Assembly (NCBI RefSeq): GCF_001661345.1 | Contig: NW_017962919.1 | Span: forward strand, 310,001-374,000 | Direction of reading: 5' to 3' | DNA length: 64,000 nucleotides | DNA from: Ascoidea rubescens DSM 1968 | Lineage: Eukaryota; Ascomycota; Saccharomycetes; Ascoideales; Ascoideaceae | Shown: one piece after another, positions 28,397 to 39,402 of the stretch | How the letters are laid out: the number at the start of each line of letters is the position of its first letter | How positions within the stretch are numbered: the stretch's first letter is position 1 | The notes under the pieces: generated by a model | Databases searched by the model: none | Seen by the model: only the letters and a program-made list of their open reading frames with translations | Told to the model about the DNA's origin: nothing | Made by a program: the position numbers and the translations under genes

Positions 28397-30556
28397 CTGT
28401 TATTTTCTGTAATTTTTTTAATTTTTTTAACTTTTTTTTTGAATGAAATATAATTGATGAATTTGTTTTAGTTAGATAGAAGAGTGGGATACAGCTTTCA
28501 TTAATAGAGATGTGAGATATGGAATAGTGAGATGTAGAGTGAAAGAAATTGTATTTTAATTTGGAAGAATAAAAGATGTGGATAGAGATTAATATAAAAT
28601 TTTTCTGTTAGGAACCGATAATTAGTATGGAGTAGTTAGCAATAGGCTGCCTTTCAAGAGAGAGCTGGAGAGATAAATGGAAAAGGAGTGGTATAGTGAA
28701 ACAGAGGTAGTATTGAAGACGACACCAGAGTAGTAGCTAGTGGGCAGGAATTAGGTTGAGAACGAAACTAGGAGGTAGCAGTGGCAGCAGTTAATAGAGT
28801 ACTAAGGTAATAAAGCAGTAAATAATAAATAAAACAATAAACAAAGCAAAGGTGAGATGAAACTGAGAGAAAAGAAGACAATTAAGATTATGAGTTTAGA
28901 ATTTGATTGATCAAAATGCGAGTTGGAAGTTTTTTGCCAGTTTTTATGGAAGTTTTAGTTGAAACAGCGAGGAAGAACAAAAACAGTGGACAGGCTCTGG
29001 ATAGTGTGAGAGTTGGCTCTTGATTAGAGAATGGATTGGAGAATGGGTTAAAGAATAGATTGGAGATTAAAGAATAGATTAAATAGATTCAAGAATGGAT
29101 TCAAGAATGGGTTGCTGGTGATCAAATGCTTTGAAAGTTGTGGTTAACATTGGCCAGAACAAACAGCCAGTATTCCATTAAGCACTCAGGGCATTGCAAG
29201 ACGTTACAGCTACAGTCTTCTGCTCTTCTGCTCTTCTGCTTCCTCTTCCTCCTCTTCTTCTGCTTCCTCCTCTTCTTCTGCTTCCTTTGATTCCCCTGCT
29301 TCCTCTGCTTCCTCTTCTCAGCCCTACGCTGCTACGACTACGCTCCAGTCTTTCCCAGTTGCTCACTCATGTCTCTAGATTGTCGCTGTTCTGTGACTCT
29401 CAAGAATGACGAGCAGATGTGGCAGCGAATGGGGAATTTGCTCATCATGAAGCCACCTTCCAGCATCATCACCAATGGTAATGCTCCTCTTTCTCTCATC
29501 CATCCTCTCCATCCTCTTCATTCTCTCCATTCTCTCCATCTTCTCTCTCTCATCAGCACTTGTTGCCCTCGTTTTGGACCCCGTGCATTCAGCACTTCTT
29601 GCGCTCTCCAGCGAAAACCACTTTTCCTGCAGTGGTCGCACCCCGGGAGTTTTGCAACTACAACCAACGCCCACGAGGGGAACCGTTCTCTCACCACTGA
29701 AACATCCTTCGATCACTTCACTAAAGACCGAATTTCACCAATTCCACCAATTCCAGCAGTTTCATCAGTTTCATCAGTTTTTTGATTTTCTTGATTTCAG
29801 TGCACCACTTTGTATTTGAATTAATGAAATCACAGGGCAATCTCTGAATTCTTGATCCTGGACCTGCAATCTTATTGTGTGTAGCCACATAAAATACAAC
29901 TGCCTTGCAACCCACAAGCCACTTGGGATAGCTCGCTCGATTCTTCTCTTTTAACCTAATTTAACGTATTTTCCTCAGTGTTATTTCTCAAACACTTCAA
30001 CAACTTTCCGCTGCTCTGTCTCAGAAATGTCTTGAAATCTTGTTCTTGCTCTGTTTCGAAAATGGCTCAATCTGTTCGAACGCTGTGCTGACACATCCCC
30101 TCCAACGCCAGCTCGAACACCCACATCGAACACCCACATCGAACACCCACATCGAACACCCACATCGAACACTGCTGACTAACATCTTACCAACTCACTC
30201 AATCAGGGTAATGAAACACATACATCCTGCATTTGAATTCTGATTACATAAGTGTACCACCTCTCACCCGATTTGGACATGGCGTGCACTCCCATATAGC
30301 TGGCTCGCCTTGTCCAGTCTCCATAGCTTTTAATGAATATATTCCTTTCCAAATCTGCTGACACTGAGTCGACATCAAACAATTTATTACTCTTCTATTG
30401 TTTCTACCACACACCAACTGTTTTTTCTAGTTTTGCTTCTTTTTCAAATCTTTTCCTTTGTAATTCATCACTTATGTCTTTGAGTTCTTCTCATGTTTTC
30501 CATGAAAACAAAATTTCAGCTTTCTAGCTTTCTAATTTTTCTAGATCCACCACCAC
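28109..30556. other. Long upstream region of the Myb gene, repeats, no clear gene
   Basis: About 2.4 kb. It contains a 17-base A run (about 28160-28176) in the presumed Myb leader, TTTTC repeats (about 28368-28398), and CTTCTGCTT/CTTCCTC repeats (29217-29320). Four direct 13-bp copies (GAACACCCACATC) lie at 30115-30166. A 138-codon plus-strand frame at 29369-29785 contains GPRAFSTSCALQRK, which looks like a mitochondrial presequence cleavage region, but it is Ser/His/Pro-rich and matches nothing, so I do not call it a gene. Confidence 0.45.
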
Positions 30557-32044
30557 CAATCTCCCATGTGTAAATATATTTCTTAACACCACCATCATCA
30601 CTGATCATTTGCTCATCTTTATTGCTGCACTTCCGATTTCCAGTGTTATCCAATTCATTCACATGTCTGCTTTACCAATCTGTGCTCTTCCTCCACCTAC
30701 TGTTGTGTCAAAAACCACCAATACACTTTAACAATAAACTCACTCACCCATACACAAACACACACACACACACAAAACGAAACTGTAAACTTCATTTGCA
30801 TATATTTTGCATCTATTGTTGTTGTGTTCTCATTATTATTCTATGATCCACACCACCACGTCTTGGTTCTTTGTCTTGTCACAATATCTTTGCCAAAAGT
30901 GTATCTACTGGATTATTTTCTGCCTGTTGGTTAAACTAGAGCATTGCATCTGCCTGGTTGTTTAATAACACTGCACCACAAAATACACAGAATACACAGA
31001 ATGCACAGAATACACAAAATACAGAATACGCAGAATAAACAGAATATTATGCTGGCGCCATATCTGGTTAGTGTATGTGTTGTGGGTCCCAGGTTTATTA
31101 ATGATTGACAGCTGTAATTTGATTCCATTTGATTCCATTTATGCTTTCATATTGTAGATCACCATTTATTACTTGCCATCTCATTTCATCTCATCTCATC
31201 TCATCTCATCTCATCTCATCTGATCCCTTTGTCTTTGTTTATTCTTTGCACCACTTCCACATGAGCTGTATTATGTTTCGTAGCTTATCCAGTTGTTGAA
31301 GTTATTATTAGTGATTACTCTTGATGATATGAACAAGTTAGTGATGGTCTATATATGGCTTCTATAGGCCTGGAACGATGTTTGAAATGTTGAATAATAT
31401 TGAATAATATTGAATAATATTGAATAATATTGAATAATATTGAATAATATTGAATAATATTGAATAACATTGGATAGTATTGGATAGTATTGGATAGTAT
31501 TGGATAGTATTGGATAGTATTGGATAGGCTTGTTGGCCGATTTAGTGTTGCACCAGATTATATCTCTCCCACTACTTGTGCTCTATCCTCTGCTACTGCA
31601 GCTATTATATATATCTGATATCATTCTATACTATTTAGATGCCACACAAGTCCATCAATCAAATAAAATCGCCAATAAGTTTGCAACATGTCTGGTCTTA
31701 ATCATTTGGTGAGAAAATTTTGGGCCTTGCTGGAATTGTAGGCGAAAGTTTTTCCTCTTTCTTCAATAAGCCAGCATAAATGCCATATACCACTCCTGCA
31801 AACGTATTTAATAAATAAATAAATAAATAAATGAATAAATAAAATAAATTTATTTAACCATGTCCATCTGGAAACAATAAAAACAAAACCAATAAAAAGA
31901 AAAACAAATAGAATAACACTAGCTGTGATTGATGTGACTGATTGATTGCAACTACATATATATATAACACGTCGGATTTAGAACTACACCAGAGCTATTC
32001 CCTTTTGCAGATCTTGTATCTGGATAGTTGTTTATGGCAATCAC
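30557..32044. repeat. Inverted repeat core, right arm (1488 bp)
   Basis: Reverse complement of 7109-8596, with paired coordinates always summing to 39153. Sequence was compared at the ends, in the decamer arrays (here at about 31393-31526), across the T-rich/ATTT array (31801-31860), and in three frames of 60-74 codons whose translations are identical. The match stops sharply at 30557: CAATCTCCC is shared, and the bases before it are not. At 32044/32046 the two copies pass into the diverged shoulder. The arm carries the mirror of the exon-like segment at 31698-31795. Confidence 0.95.
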
Positions 32045-32725
32045 TTATCACATTTGCAACATTTGCAATCTGATACAACGCATTCTGAGCACTGAATCGA
32101 ATCACAATAAATCCAAATGACAATGGATCTAAATAAAAAATAGAAACTACTATCATCAATCACTCCATTACACCTGGTCTGCATTAATTTGTTTTGCAAA
32201 AATATTTAGACCTTTGCAACGCATTATTTATTGCAACATATCGGTTACAAAGACAGTTTGACGCAGAAATATCCAAGATCATTGCACAAACACACACGAC
32301 CAATTGCAGCAATTCCAATGATTGCACCAATGTCAGCAAGCAAACTCGCTGGTTGTTTGGCATTTTTTTTTTATTTTTTTTCTCATTGCAACGACACAAC
32401 GAACGGGAGATTTCCATTATACTACTATTGATACTGGCAAGTGGCGTTAGTGAAAACAAAAACCAAACATAAATACCAAACATAAATATCAACACAAAGT
32501 ACAATCAAAAAAAATTAATTTGGTCAAGAAAATACTGGATGTAAAAATCAAGACAGAGTGGATACATTAACAAAAAATTAAGCACGGTAGAAAACACAAA
32601 AGAAAACATAAAGTTTGGAAAGAACAGGAGCCTGTGTGAACAGAAGGGTACCTGCGTTAAGTGGATAGCCTAAAATGTGTGTTACACAATAGAGTTTGTA
32701 CCCAGTATGCATATGTGCAATACGT
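32045..32725. repeat. Diverged shoulder of the inverted repeat, right copy
   Basis: The counterpart of 6395-7108, recognisable but with many differences. A minus-strand frame of 106 codons (32184-32504) shares scattered residues with the left copy in one frame (WFLFS, TLVQ, LELLQLVV). In another frame both copies read DIGAIIGI and AIG. Neither frame is intact in both copies, so coding is unproven. Confidence 0.75.
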
Positions 32726-33086
32726 ATATTGCACGGATATATACACGGAAGCGCGTTTACAGCAAATTGATGCGCAGCGCTGTATATATGTGTCTCTCTT
32801 TGTTTTCTGATTGTCCGCCGTAATTCGTAATTTAATCAGTTTGTATTATATTCGTATTTTTGGCATAGTTGTGGCTTTTTCGGGAAGATCGAATCTTCCT
32901 TCAGTGTGGGTTTTGATTAAATGTAAAATACAATACACTCACTATTTGATTACTAATTGATTTATTTTTTTTGAGAGACTATTAATTGAGTTGAAATTGT
33001 CTATCAATTGCTGTTTAAAACTGTTTTTTCTTTGTTTCCTTCAAATATTAATTATCTTTGGAATTGTAAAGAATTGAAGCCAAAAA

Positions 33087-34283
33087 ATGTCACCACAATC
33101 TTCATTAGCTAGCAAAGACTCAATTAAAGTAGGTATCATTGGTTTGAGCATTGGCTCTGGTGTTCGTTTTGTTCCACCCTGGGCTTATGTGGCACACTAT
33201 CCTGCTTTAGCTAAAATACCTGAAAAGTACCAAATATCTTCAATCTTGAATTCTACCTTGTCATCTGCGGAAGCAGCTGTGAACAATTTATCTTTGAACA
33301 CTACTAAACCTTTTGATTCATTGGATAAATTTGCCCAATATGAATCAAATGATTTGGTGACTGTCTCTGTTAGGGTCCCTTTACATAAACAATTGCTACT
33401 ACCAAACATTGAATCCAACAAGAATATCTTCAGTGAATGGCCATTGGGCGCTTCAACCAACGAAGCTGAAAGTATTCTCAAGTTGGTCAAAGAGAAAGAT
33501 TTGAAAACGGTTATTGGATTACAAAAGAGAAAAGCTCCAGCAATTTTAAAAATCAAAGAATTGATTTCTTCCAATAAAATTGGCCGTATCACCTCTGTCT
33601 CATTATCAGCTGTCTCAGAACTTGGTGGTCCAACCAGAGCTGAAAGTTTATCAAGTTATATATTTGAATCCAAGAATGGTGCTAATTTTTTCACTATTCC
33701 ATTTGGCCATACCTTGGATGGGTTGCTTTATGCTGTGGGTAAGAAAGTCAAGTCTGTAAAAGCTAATGTTCTAACTCTTTATAAGGAACAACAATTGGTC
33801 GATCTTGATTCAAAACTTGTTGGGAAAGTTGTCTCAAAGGACACAGTTGATCACATTTCGATTGCTGGTCTTTTAACTGACAATACTCCAATTACGATTG
33901 AATTCAGGGGCGGAAGTAGCAGCAGAGTGGGCAATAGGAATCTCCATGTTGAGATCCATGGAACCAAAGGAGATATCTTATACGAGTCTGATAGTGCTTT
34001 CAGTGAGTTGGCTCCAATTGATCTATCGTATTCGTACGAAGGCAGTGATGGAGTTGTTAAATTTGACAATGGAAAGGACTACAATGCCACTGTGGATAAT
34101 GTTTTGGGATTGTACGAGTCGTATTACGAATATAAAGACACTCAGGGGTCAAGACAAGGGTTTGAGAAGGATGGATTTCCAACCTTTGAGGATTCTGTGA
34201 TTTTGCACAGATTACTTGACAGGATTGTGGAATCGTCCAACACTGGAAAGGAAATTGATGTAAAAGACATTTACGAGTTTTGA
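33087..34283 (+). CDS. Gal80-like Gfo/Idh/MocA-family oxidoreductase
   Basis: 398 aa. The N-terminal Rossmann fold begins VGIIGLSIGSGVRFVPPWAY, a dinucleotide-binding glycine motif in the form used by the Gal80 branch. NDLVTVSVRVPLHKQL and SEWPLGAS take the place of the usual EKPL motif of sugar dehydrogenases. The C-terminal alpha/beta domain carries GHTLDGLLYAVGKKV and HVEIHGTKGD. This branch includes Gal80 (the galactose-regulon repressor that binds Gal4) and many uncharacterised NAD(P)-dependent sugar or xylose dehydrogenase-like proteins. The sequence alone does not separate a repressor from an enzyme, and no GAL gene is nearby. A Lys in the EKP position is missing, as in non-catalytic Gal80 relatives, so a regulatory or altered role is possible. 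Confidence 0.82.
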   Translation: MSPQSSLASKDSIKVGIIGLSIGSGVRFVPPWAYVAHYPALAKIPEKYQISSILNSTLSSAEAAVNNLSLNTTKPFDSLDKFAQYESNDLVTVSVRVPLHKQLLLPNIESNKNIFSEWPLGASTNEAESILKLVKEKDLKTVIGLQKRKAPAILKIKELISSNKIGRITSVSLSAVSELGGPTRAESLSSYIFESKNGANFFTIPFGHTLDGLLYAVGKKVKSVKANVLTLYKEQQLVDLDSKLVGKVVSKDTVDHISIAGLLTDNTPITIEFRGGSSSRVGNRNLHVEIHGTKGDILYESDSAFSELAPIDLSYSYEGSDGVVKFDNGKDYNATVDNVLGLYESYYEYKDTQGSRQGFEKDGFPTFEDSVILHRLLDRIVESSNTGKEIDVKDIYEF

Positions 34284-34694
34284 GTCAGTATTGAGTGGTT
34301 GTTGGATGATGAATACGAGTCTTGTTGTCATAAATCATATATTAAAGACGTAAACATAAAGAGTATAAAATAGGTATTAGGAATTAGAATATTATTCTAT
34401 ATTATAAAATACGATGACATAATATATGAGCAGCTAAGATAAGCTGATATAATGCAATATAGAATAATTGAGAATAAAAAGTAAAGTTAAGTGACGTGAG
34501 ATAATATAAGTATAACAACATAAGAACATAAAAGCATGATATAAGAAAATAGGAAAATAAAAACACCAAATATAATGACATATGAGTATGAGTATGATGA
34601 AAGAAGAGAAAAGAACCAAATGAAAAATGAGAAAAATAAATTTGAACAAAAAAATATCAAATTTGAGTGAATATGATTAGAAATGATAAAACAG
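34284..34694. other. Convergent intergenic region
   Basis: About 410 bases, very AT-rich, between the Gal80-like gene and the F-box gene. No gene or RNA is recognised. Confidence 0.4.
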
Positions 34695-35868
34695 TTAATC
34701 ATAAATCGATTCAAGATATTTGTTATTTTGGCAATCTCTTCTAACTTGATAAAAAAAGCCACCAACCATGATTTTCCGTAAATTGTGCAAATCGCTATTA
34801 ACGTTGCAAATAAAAATATTTGATAAGATTGGAATCAAAGAATGGCAAATCAAAATTAAGATTTTTAACAAATCATTATTATTTAGAGATATGTTATAGG
34901 ATGATGAGAACTCATCGATTAATTTTGAATTGTTTGATAAGATTGGAAAATCAAAGAAGTTTGACAAAATAGCTGAATTGTAATTTGAAAATATTCTCAA
35001 CTGATTAATTCTTAATAATAAAATTAATAGGAAGGACTCATTTGTGATTAAATTATAGATATTTTTATAATTTAGGTCTAAACCGGTGAAAACCAAGCAA
35101 TTTTTACAATTGCATGAAGATGACAAAAGAAATTTTGATAAAGGATTTAATTCATCAAATTTTAGAGATTGTGAGAAAGTTAAATAATCAACTGGAGAGT
35201 TTTTATCAATGATGGAGACGTTGGGGTTGTAGATTAATGGAATAACGTAAGATATGATAAAATGGGGCAAAATCAAATAATTTGATTTTGAACAATTATT
35301 GATTAAATGGGTATAAGAGGATGAAAGTAGAGGATTATTTGATAGGTATTTTGTGTAGGAAGTGTGAGTTTGAATAGAGGTATTGTTATTATTTAAATGT
35401 TGATTGAAAGAAGATAATTGGGATTTATAGGAGTTGAGTTGGATTGTTGATAGGTTGGTCAATTGTTTAGAGTTACCAAATTTAAAGAAAATGTTGAGAT
35501 AATTAATTTTTTTGAAACAGGAAGATGAGTTATGAGTTTTGTCAATGGTATTAAATAGCGCTAATAAGATTTGATAACTTTTGAAAAGATATGATTGATT
35601 TTTAATGCTAAATTCAAAGATTAGAGTTAAGGAAGTTAGAGATGTGGATAGTTGCTGATTTTTAGTTAAATCATTTAGAAATTGCAATAGACAATTGCAG
35701 TTATTAAATTTGCAGTTAATTTTCAAGTTTAGGTCTTTTAATTTTTTGAGATTGATGAATTGGTTGAGAATGCTGAAGTTTAATTTTGAAGAGTAATGCT
35801 GATTGATTGAGTTGATGATTAATGGTAAATTTTGAGAGATATTGAGATCATTTATATTAAAATTGTTG

Positions 35869-35908
<40 letters not shown>

Positions 35909-37082
35909 GGGGAATACTGAAATTTGTAATTGGATGAGGGTTATTTGATGAGATGGTAGTTAAACCATGACAATGGTTTAGGGATAAGGAAGATAGGTTT
36001 AGTCTATAGGATGAGGGAATAATATTATGATAATTGATTGAATAATTTAGATCGTAAAAGAACTTGAGAGCCAATTGGAAATTTGAAAAGATAGATAGAT
36101 GAGTGATGTTGTTGAACAACGATTTCAAGAATCTTTTGGATAGTAATTTGTTATTAAAGTGAGTGGGATTGTTCTGATTGATGTGATCTTTTAAACCTTG
36201 TAAAATTAAAGAAAGATCATTGATTTTGGGATAATAGGATAAGGAGTCGGTTTCCATATACATTAAGTCATTTAAAGATTGGAGAGATGATTTAGCACCA
36301 TAAGGATCAAAGATTTGGATTGAAGAGTTTGTAAACGTGTCAGCAGTTAGGTTGATGTTGGTGAGAGTGTCGGCGGTTAAATTATTTTCAGTGTTAATAT
36401 TATTGTGGTTGGATAATAAAGGGTTTGGTAACTTTTGTAGAAAATGAAACCTTTTTAGATTAGGGCAATTGGTTAGGATGTGGTCGTTTAATAGATTCAA
36501 GTTGTTTATCTTTTGATATTTGTAGTTAATGTATAGATCAAATGGATTTGAGTTGAATGAAAAGGAATCCAATGAGGATAATGAATTGTAGGAAAATGCG
36601 TTTATCTTATCGTTAACAGTTGAGCTGTTATCATCTAATTGAGTGATATAAGCAACGTTATTGAGGTAGTTCAAGTTATCAGTGCCATTGTTGTTGAGGT
36701 TAGTGTGGGCGTTAAGGTTAGTTGATCTGACTGGAATTTTGATTAGGCCATTGATCTCAGTTTTGATAATGAAGTGATGGATTAACTTTGATAGACGATT
36801 GTTTTTAGATAACGAGGACTCAAGATTTGTGATTTGAGAGGAATTTAGTATTGTGTAGTTTGTATTGAAACTTTTGTGACTTTTGTGATTAAATGGAGAG
36901 GATAAATTCAAATCAGTTAGGAATATTTTGTTGTACAATTTTTCAATGGCAAACTTATTGAGAAAAGTGTTTACAATCGCCAAATTGATCAAGTCATTTT
37001 GAGGCAAGAATGAGATAATGTTTTCAATGATATGAGAAGGCAAATTATCAAATAAGCAGAAATTGCTGAGGCTTGTTTCCAT
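34695..37082 (-). CDS. F-box protein with irregular leucine-rich region
   Basis: 795 aa. The F-box is clear at about residues 10-52 (LFDNLPSHIIENIISFLPQN followed by DLINLAIVNTFLNKFA). It is the Skp1-binding module of SCF ubiquitin ligases. The remainder is rich in Leu, Asn and Ser, with irregular LRR-like stretches (for example LSSLSLNHCHGL and LKKLKDLNLKINC) and an Asn run encoded by ATT repeats on the plus strand (35868-35908). It is the third F-box or LRR gene of the window, and all three lie on the minus strand. Its substrate is unknown. The repeats are less regular than in the other two, so close paralogy is not certain. The start is the first ATG and the F-box begins directly after it. 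Confidence 0.82.
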
Positions 37083-38068
37083 TCGTGTGATATGAGATAA
37101 GAGGCGAAAGGTGCGAGATGCGAGATGAGAGATGTAAGATGTAAAATATGAGATATGAAAAGTAAAATATGGTTGTGATTTAAAATTTACAGTTGAAAGC
37201 TGGGAAAAAGAGGAAAACAGAGGATATTTATAGGCAGGAGAGGAGCGAAAGAAGCTAAAGCGAGGCGAAGAGAGGTGAAGAAAAGGGATTGAGGTGAGAA
37301 ATGAGTAATCAGGAGAATCATAGGCAAGAGAAAAAGAAGAGAAAAAGAAGAGAAAAAGAAGAGAAAAAGAAGAGAAAAAGAAGAGAAAAAGGCCTGAAAC
37401 GACCGATCGGGTAGCAGGCTAAGAGAATACAGAAACGTGCAAAACACAATCGCCATCGAAATGTGTCAAGCGGAAAATCTCACGCGCGTATCAGCGTGGC
37501 GCGTGCCGCCGTCCGGCTGACAACGAAGCTTTCCCGCACCAGCAGCACGGTAAGAACAGCCCAAGACACGATAAGAATAGTGGCGATAAGCCAAGCAAGG
37601 GCTATCAGGTGGTGGTCCTGTGATACACATGGGCCACGTGTTGCTCATGTTTACTGCAGCGTCTCTCTGTTCCTGTCCGCTGCAGCCATCAGAATGGATG
37701 CAGCCACTGTCCTGGGTCTTTCCAGTCGGTGTTGATGGGAGATAGACGGTGTATCTGAGCCGATTCAACAATCAGCGATGGTGTTTATATTCTATTGTTT
37801 ATATTCCACTGTTTATATCCATGATGTATGTTTACTAATTCATACCAATTTATACCTAATACCTATTTATACCAATTCATAACAATTCATAACAATTCAT
37901 AACAATTCATAACAATTCATAACAATTTATACCTGTGGGGCACTTCTAAAATGTAAATACTCAAAGCACTATTTAATTATCTCTTTTCCTTCTGCTCTTT
38001 CTTGAGCTTTTCTTTCTTTCTTTTCTTCTGCATACAACTTTCTATTCAGCCTTTTCCATATCCTGAAA
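37083..38068. other. Intergenic region with GC-rich island and tandem repeats
   Basis: About 1 kb between divergent genes. There is a six-copy 11-bp array (GAGAAAAAGAA) at 37328-37391 and a decamer array (CAATTCATAA) at 37863-37926. Between them is a GC-rich island at about 37480-37740, described separately. A CACGTG box is at 37635-37640. Confidence 0.5.
37480..37740. other. GC-rich island, possible structured RNA
   Basis: About 260 bases much richer in G+C than the flanks, with no convincing protein. Local pairing is visible: CACGCG (about 37489) with CGCGTG (about 37500), and TCAGC with GCTGA across 37493-37521. A bracketing GC island in very AT-rich intergenic DNA is typical of stable noncoding RNA genes. 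I could not match it to U snRNAs, SRP RNA or RNase P RNA by motif. Confidence 0.3.
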
Positions 38069-38863
38069 ATGTCTATTTTCTCGCCTATCTCAAATTTCTT
38101 CCATAGAATAACTCACAGATCTATATCGATCAAACCCAGACACTATATCATCCTAATATTGCTAATCTTTATTGTATTGCAGTCTCTTTTAGTCTCTGGG
38201 TCTGCCTCAAATGATTCCAGAATCTTTCACATGGCAAACTTGAAATACAGTCTATCCAACTCTGGCAATTCTGCAAGTGCTATATCAAGAGTAGATTTAC
38301 AAATGGGCTACTTTGGCTCATGTTTAAAAATCCACAAGAATTCAAACTCCCACGAATGGGTCTGTGGAAATAACGAAATTAAATTATTACTCAGCGACCA
38401 ATTTTTCAATCAGCACATAACTCAAAATCAATCTCTAACTTACTTTATCAATGATACTGCAAAACTATTCAGAAGTGACTGTATAACTCCCTACATCTTA
38501 ATTGTTGCAATCGCTCTATCAACAATCAACTTATTAACTTTGATATTTATCTCTCCTTCTTATCACCCTGGTATTTATAGATACTCTGCTTTCATTTCCT
38601 ATTTATCCTTTTCCTTAGCCCTAATTGCTGCTATCTGGCAAGAGACAAACTTATTAACTGCCATCAGACTCTTTTCTAAAATGCAAAATGATTACTACGA
38701 CCTATCCTCATCTTATTCAATCCTCTCAAGAGTCTTTATTTGGGTAGGTGTTGCTCTCCAATTCATCACTTCTCTCTTATTAGCCACCTTAGCCATTGTT
38801 GGTTCAATAATCCAAATTGGTGATTTTAATCCTGATCTCGATGATTTTGATGAAAAAGTATAA
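38069..38863 (+). CDS. Four-span membrane protein of the Fig1/claudin-like family
   Basis: 264 aa with four predicted membrane spans at about residues 28-45, 140-160, 172-190 and 220-243. The large first extracellular loop carries GYFGSC and a downstream Cys in HEWVCG, which fits the Gly-x-x-Gly-x-Cys(n)Cys signature shared by Fig1, Dni1/Dni2 and claudins. Fig1-family proteins act at the cell surface in mating, where they help calcium influx and cell fusion, or in cell-wall organisation. SUR7/PalI relatives are the main alternative. The basic N-terminal tail (RITHRSISIKPRHY) and the acidic C-terminal tail (FNPDLDDFDEKV) would be cytosolic. The start is a single ATG after a CT-rich leader. Confidence 0.7.
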   Translation: MSIFSPISNFFHRITHRSISIKPRHYIILILLIFIVLQSLLVSGSASNDSRIFHMANLKYSLSNSGNSASAISRVDLQMGYFGSCLKIHKNSNSHEWVCGNNEIKLLLSDQFFNQHITQNQSLTYFINDTAKLFRSDCITPYILIVAIALSTINLLTLIFISPSYHPGIYRYSAFISYLSFSLALIAAIWQETNLLTAIRLFSKMQNDYYDLSSSYSILSRVFIWVGVALQFITSLLLATLAIVGSIIQIGDFNPDLDDFDEKV

Positions 38864-39402
38864 TCAAAAATAATAAAATAATAAAATAATAAAATATACT
38901 ATAGTAATCAATTATACACAGATTGGTCTTCATTGAAAAGTCAAATTAAACCTGAGGGATGGTTTTTATTTACTTATTTCTTATTTCTTATTTCTTATTT
39001 CTTGTGTTGTGTTTTGTGGCTTGTACTTGATTGAACTTATATTGTTTTGTTCTGTTTTATTTGGTCTCTCATCTGGTGTATTTATTTCCAATTTCATTTC
39101 ATTTCTCTTTCTATTCATTTCTTTTAATTAACTCGCTCTTTCTCTTTCTCTTTATATACTCAATTCATACTAATTAAATACTAATTAAGTTTGATCACGT
39201 GTTTTATTGTTAAAATTCCCTGTAAAAATAGAATATATATTTACTAATCACATGTTAATACCAAACATGAAAAACTTTATTTTCTATCAATTATATACCC
39301 ATCAATATAATATTATATAATATCATATAATAAGAATATCATATAATAATAATATCACTTTATTAAATCAAAAAGAAATCATATACACCTTACATTTTCA
39401 AA
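38864..39402. promoter_or_regulatory. Intergenic and promoter region with CACGTG
   Basis: About 540 bases. A CACGTG box (in TGATCACGTG) is at 39196-39201, about 200 bp before the next ATG. TTTCTTA repeats (38980-39000) and TCTTTCTC repeats (39130-39155) are present. No gene is seen. Confidence 0.4.

Noticed and set aside
29369-29785. 138-codon frame containing RAFSTSCALQRK, suggestive of a mitochondrial presequence
   Set aside because: The rest is Ser/Pro/His/Leu low complexity from CT-rich repeats. Possible splice signals around it do not lead to a recognisable protein.
30115-30173. Possible CRISPR-like direct repeats (13-bp units)
   Set aside because: The units are contiguous without spacers, i.e. 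a plain minisatellite in a eukaryotic genome.
7109-32044. Mating-type flip/flop locus
   Set aside because: The inverted-repeat layout fits, but no HMG-box, homeodomain or alpha-box protein and no usual MAT neighbours (SLA2, SUI1, DIC1) are visible in or near the invertible segment.
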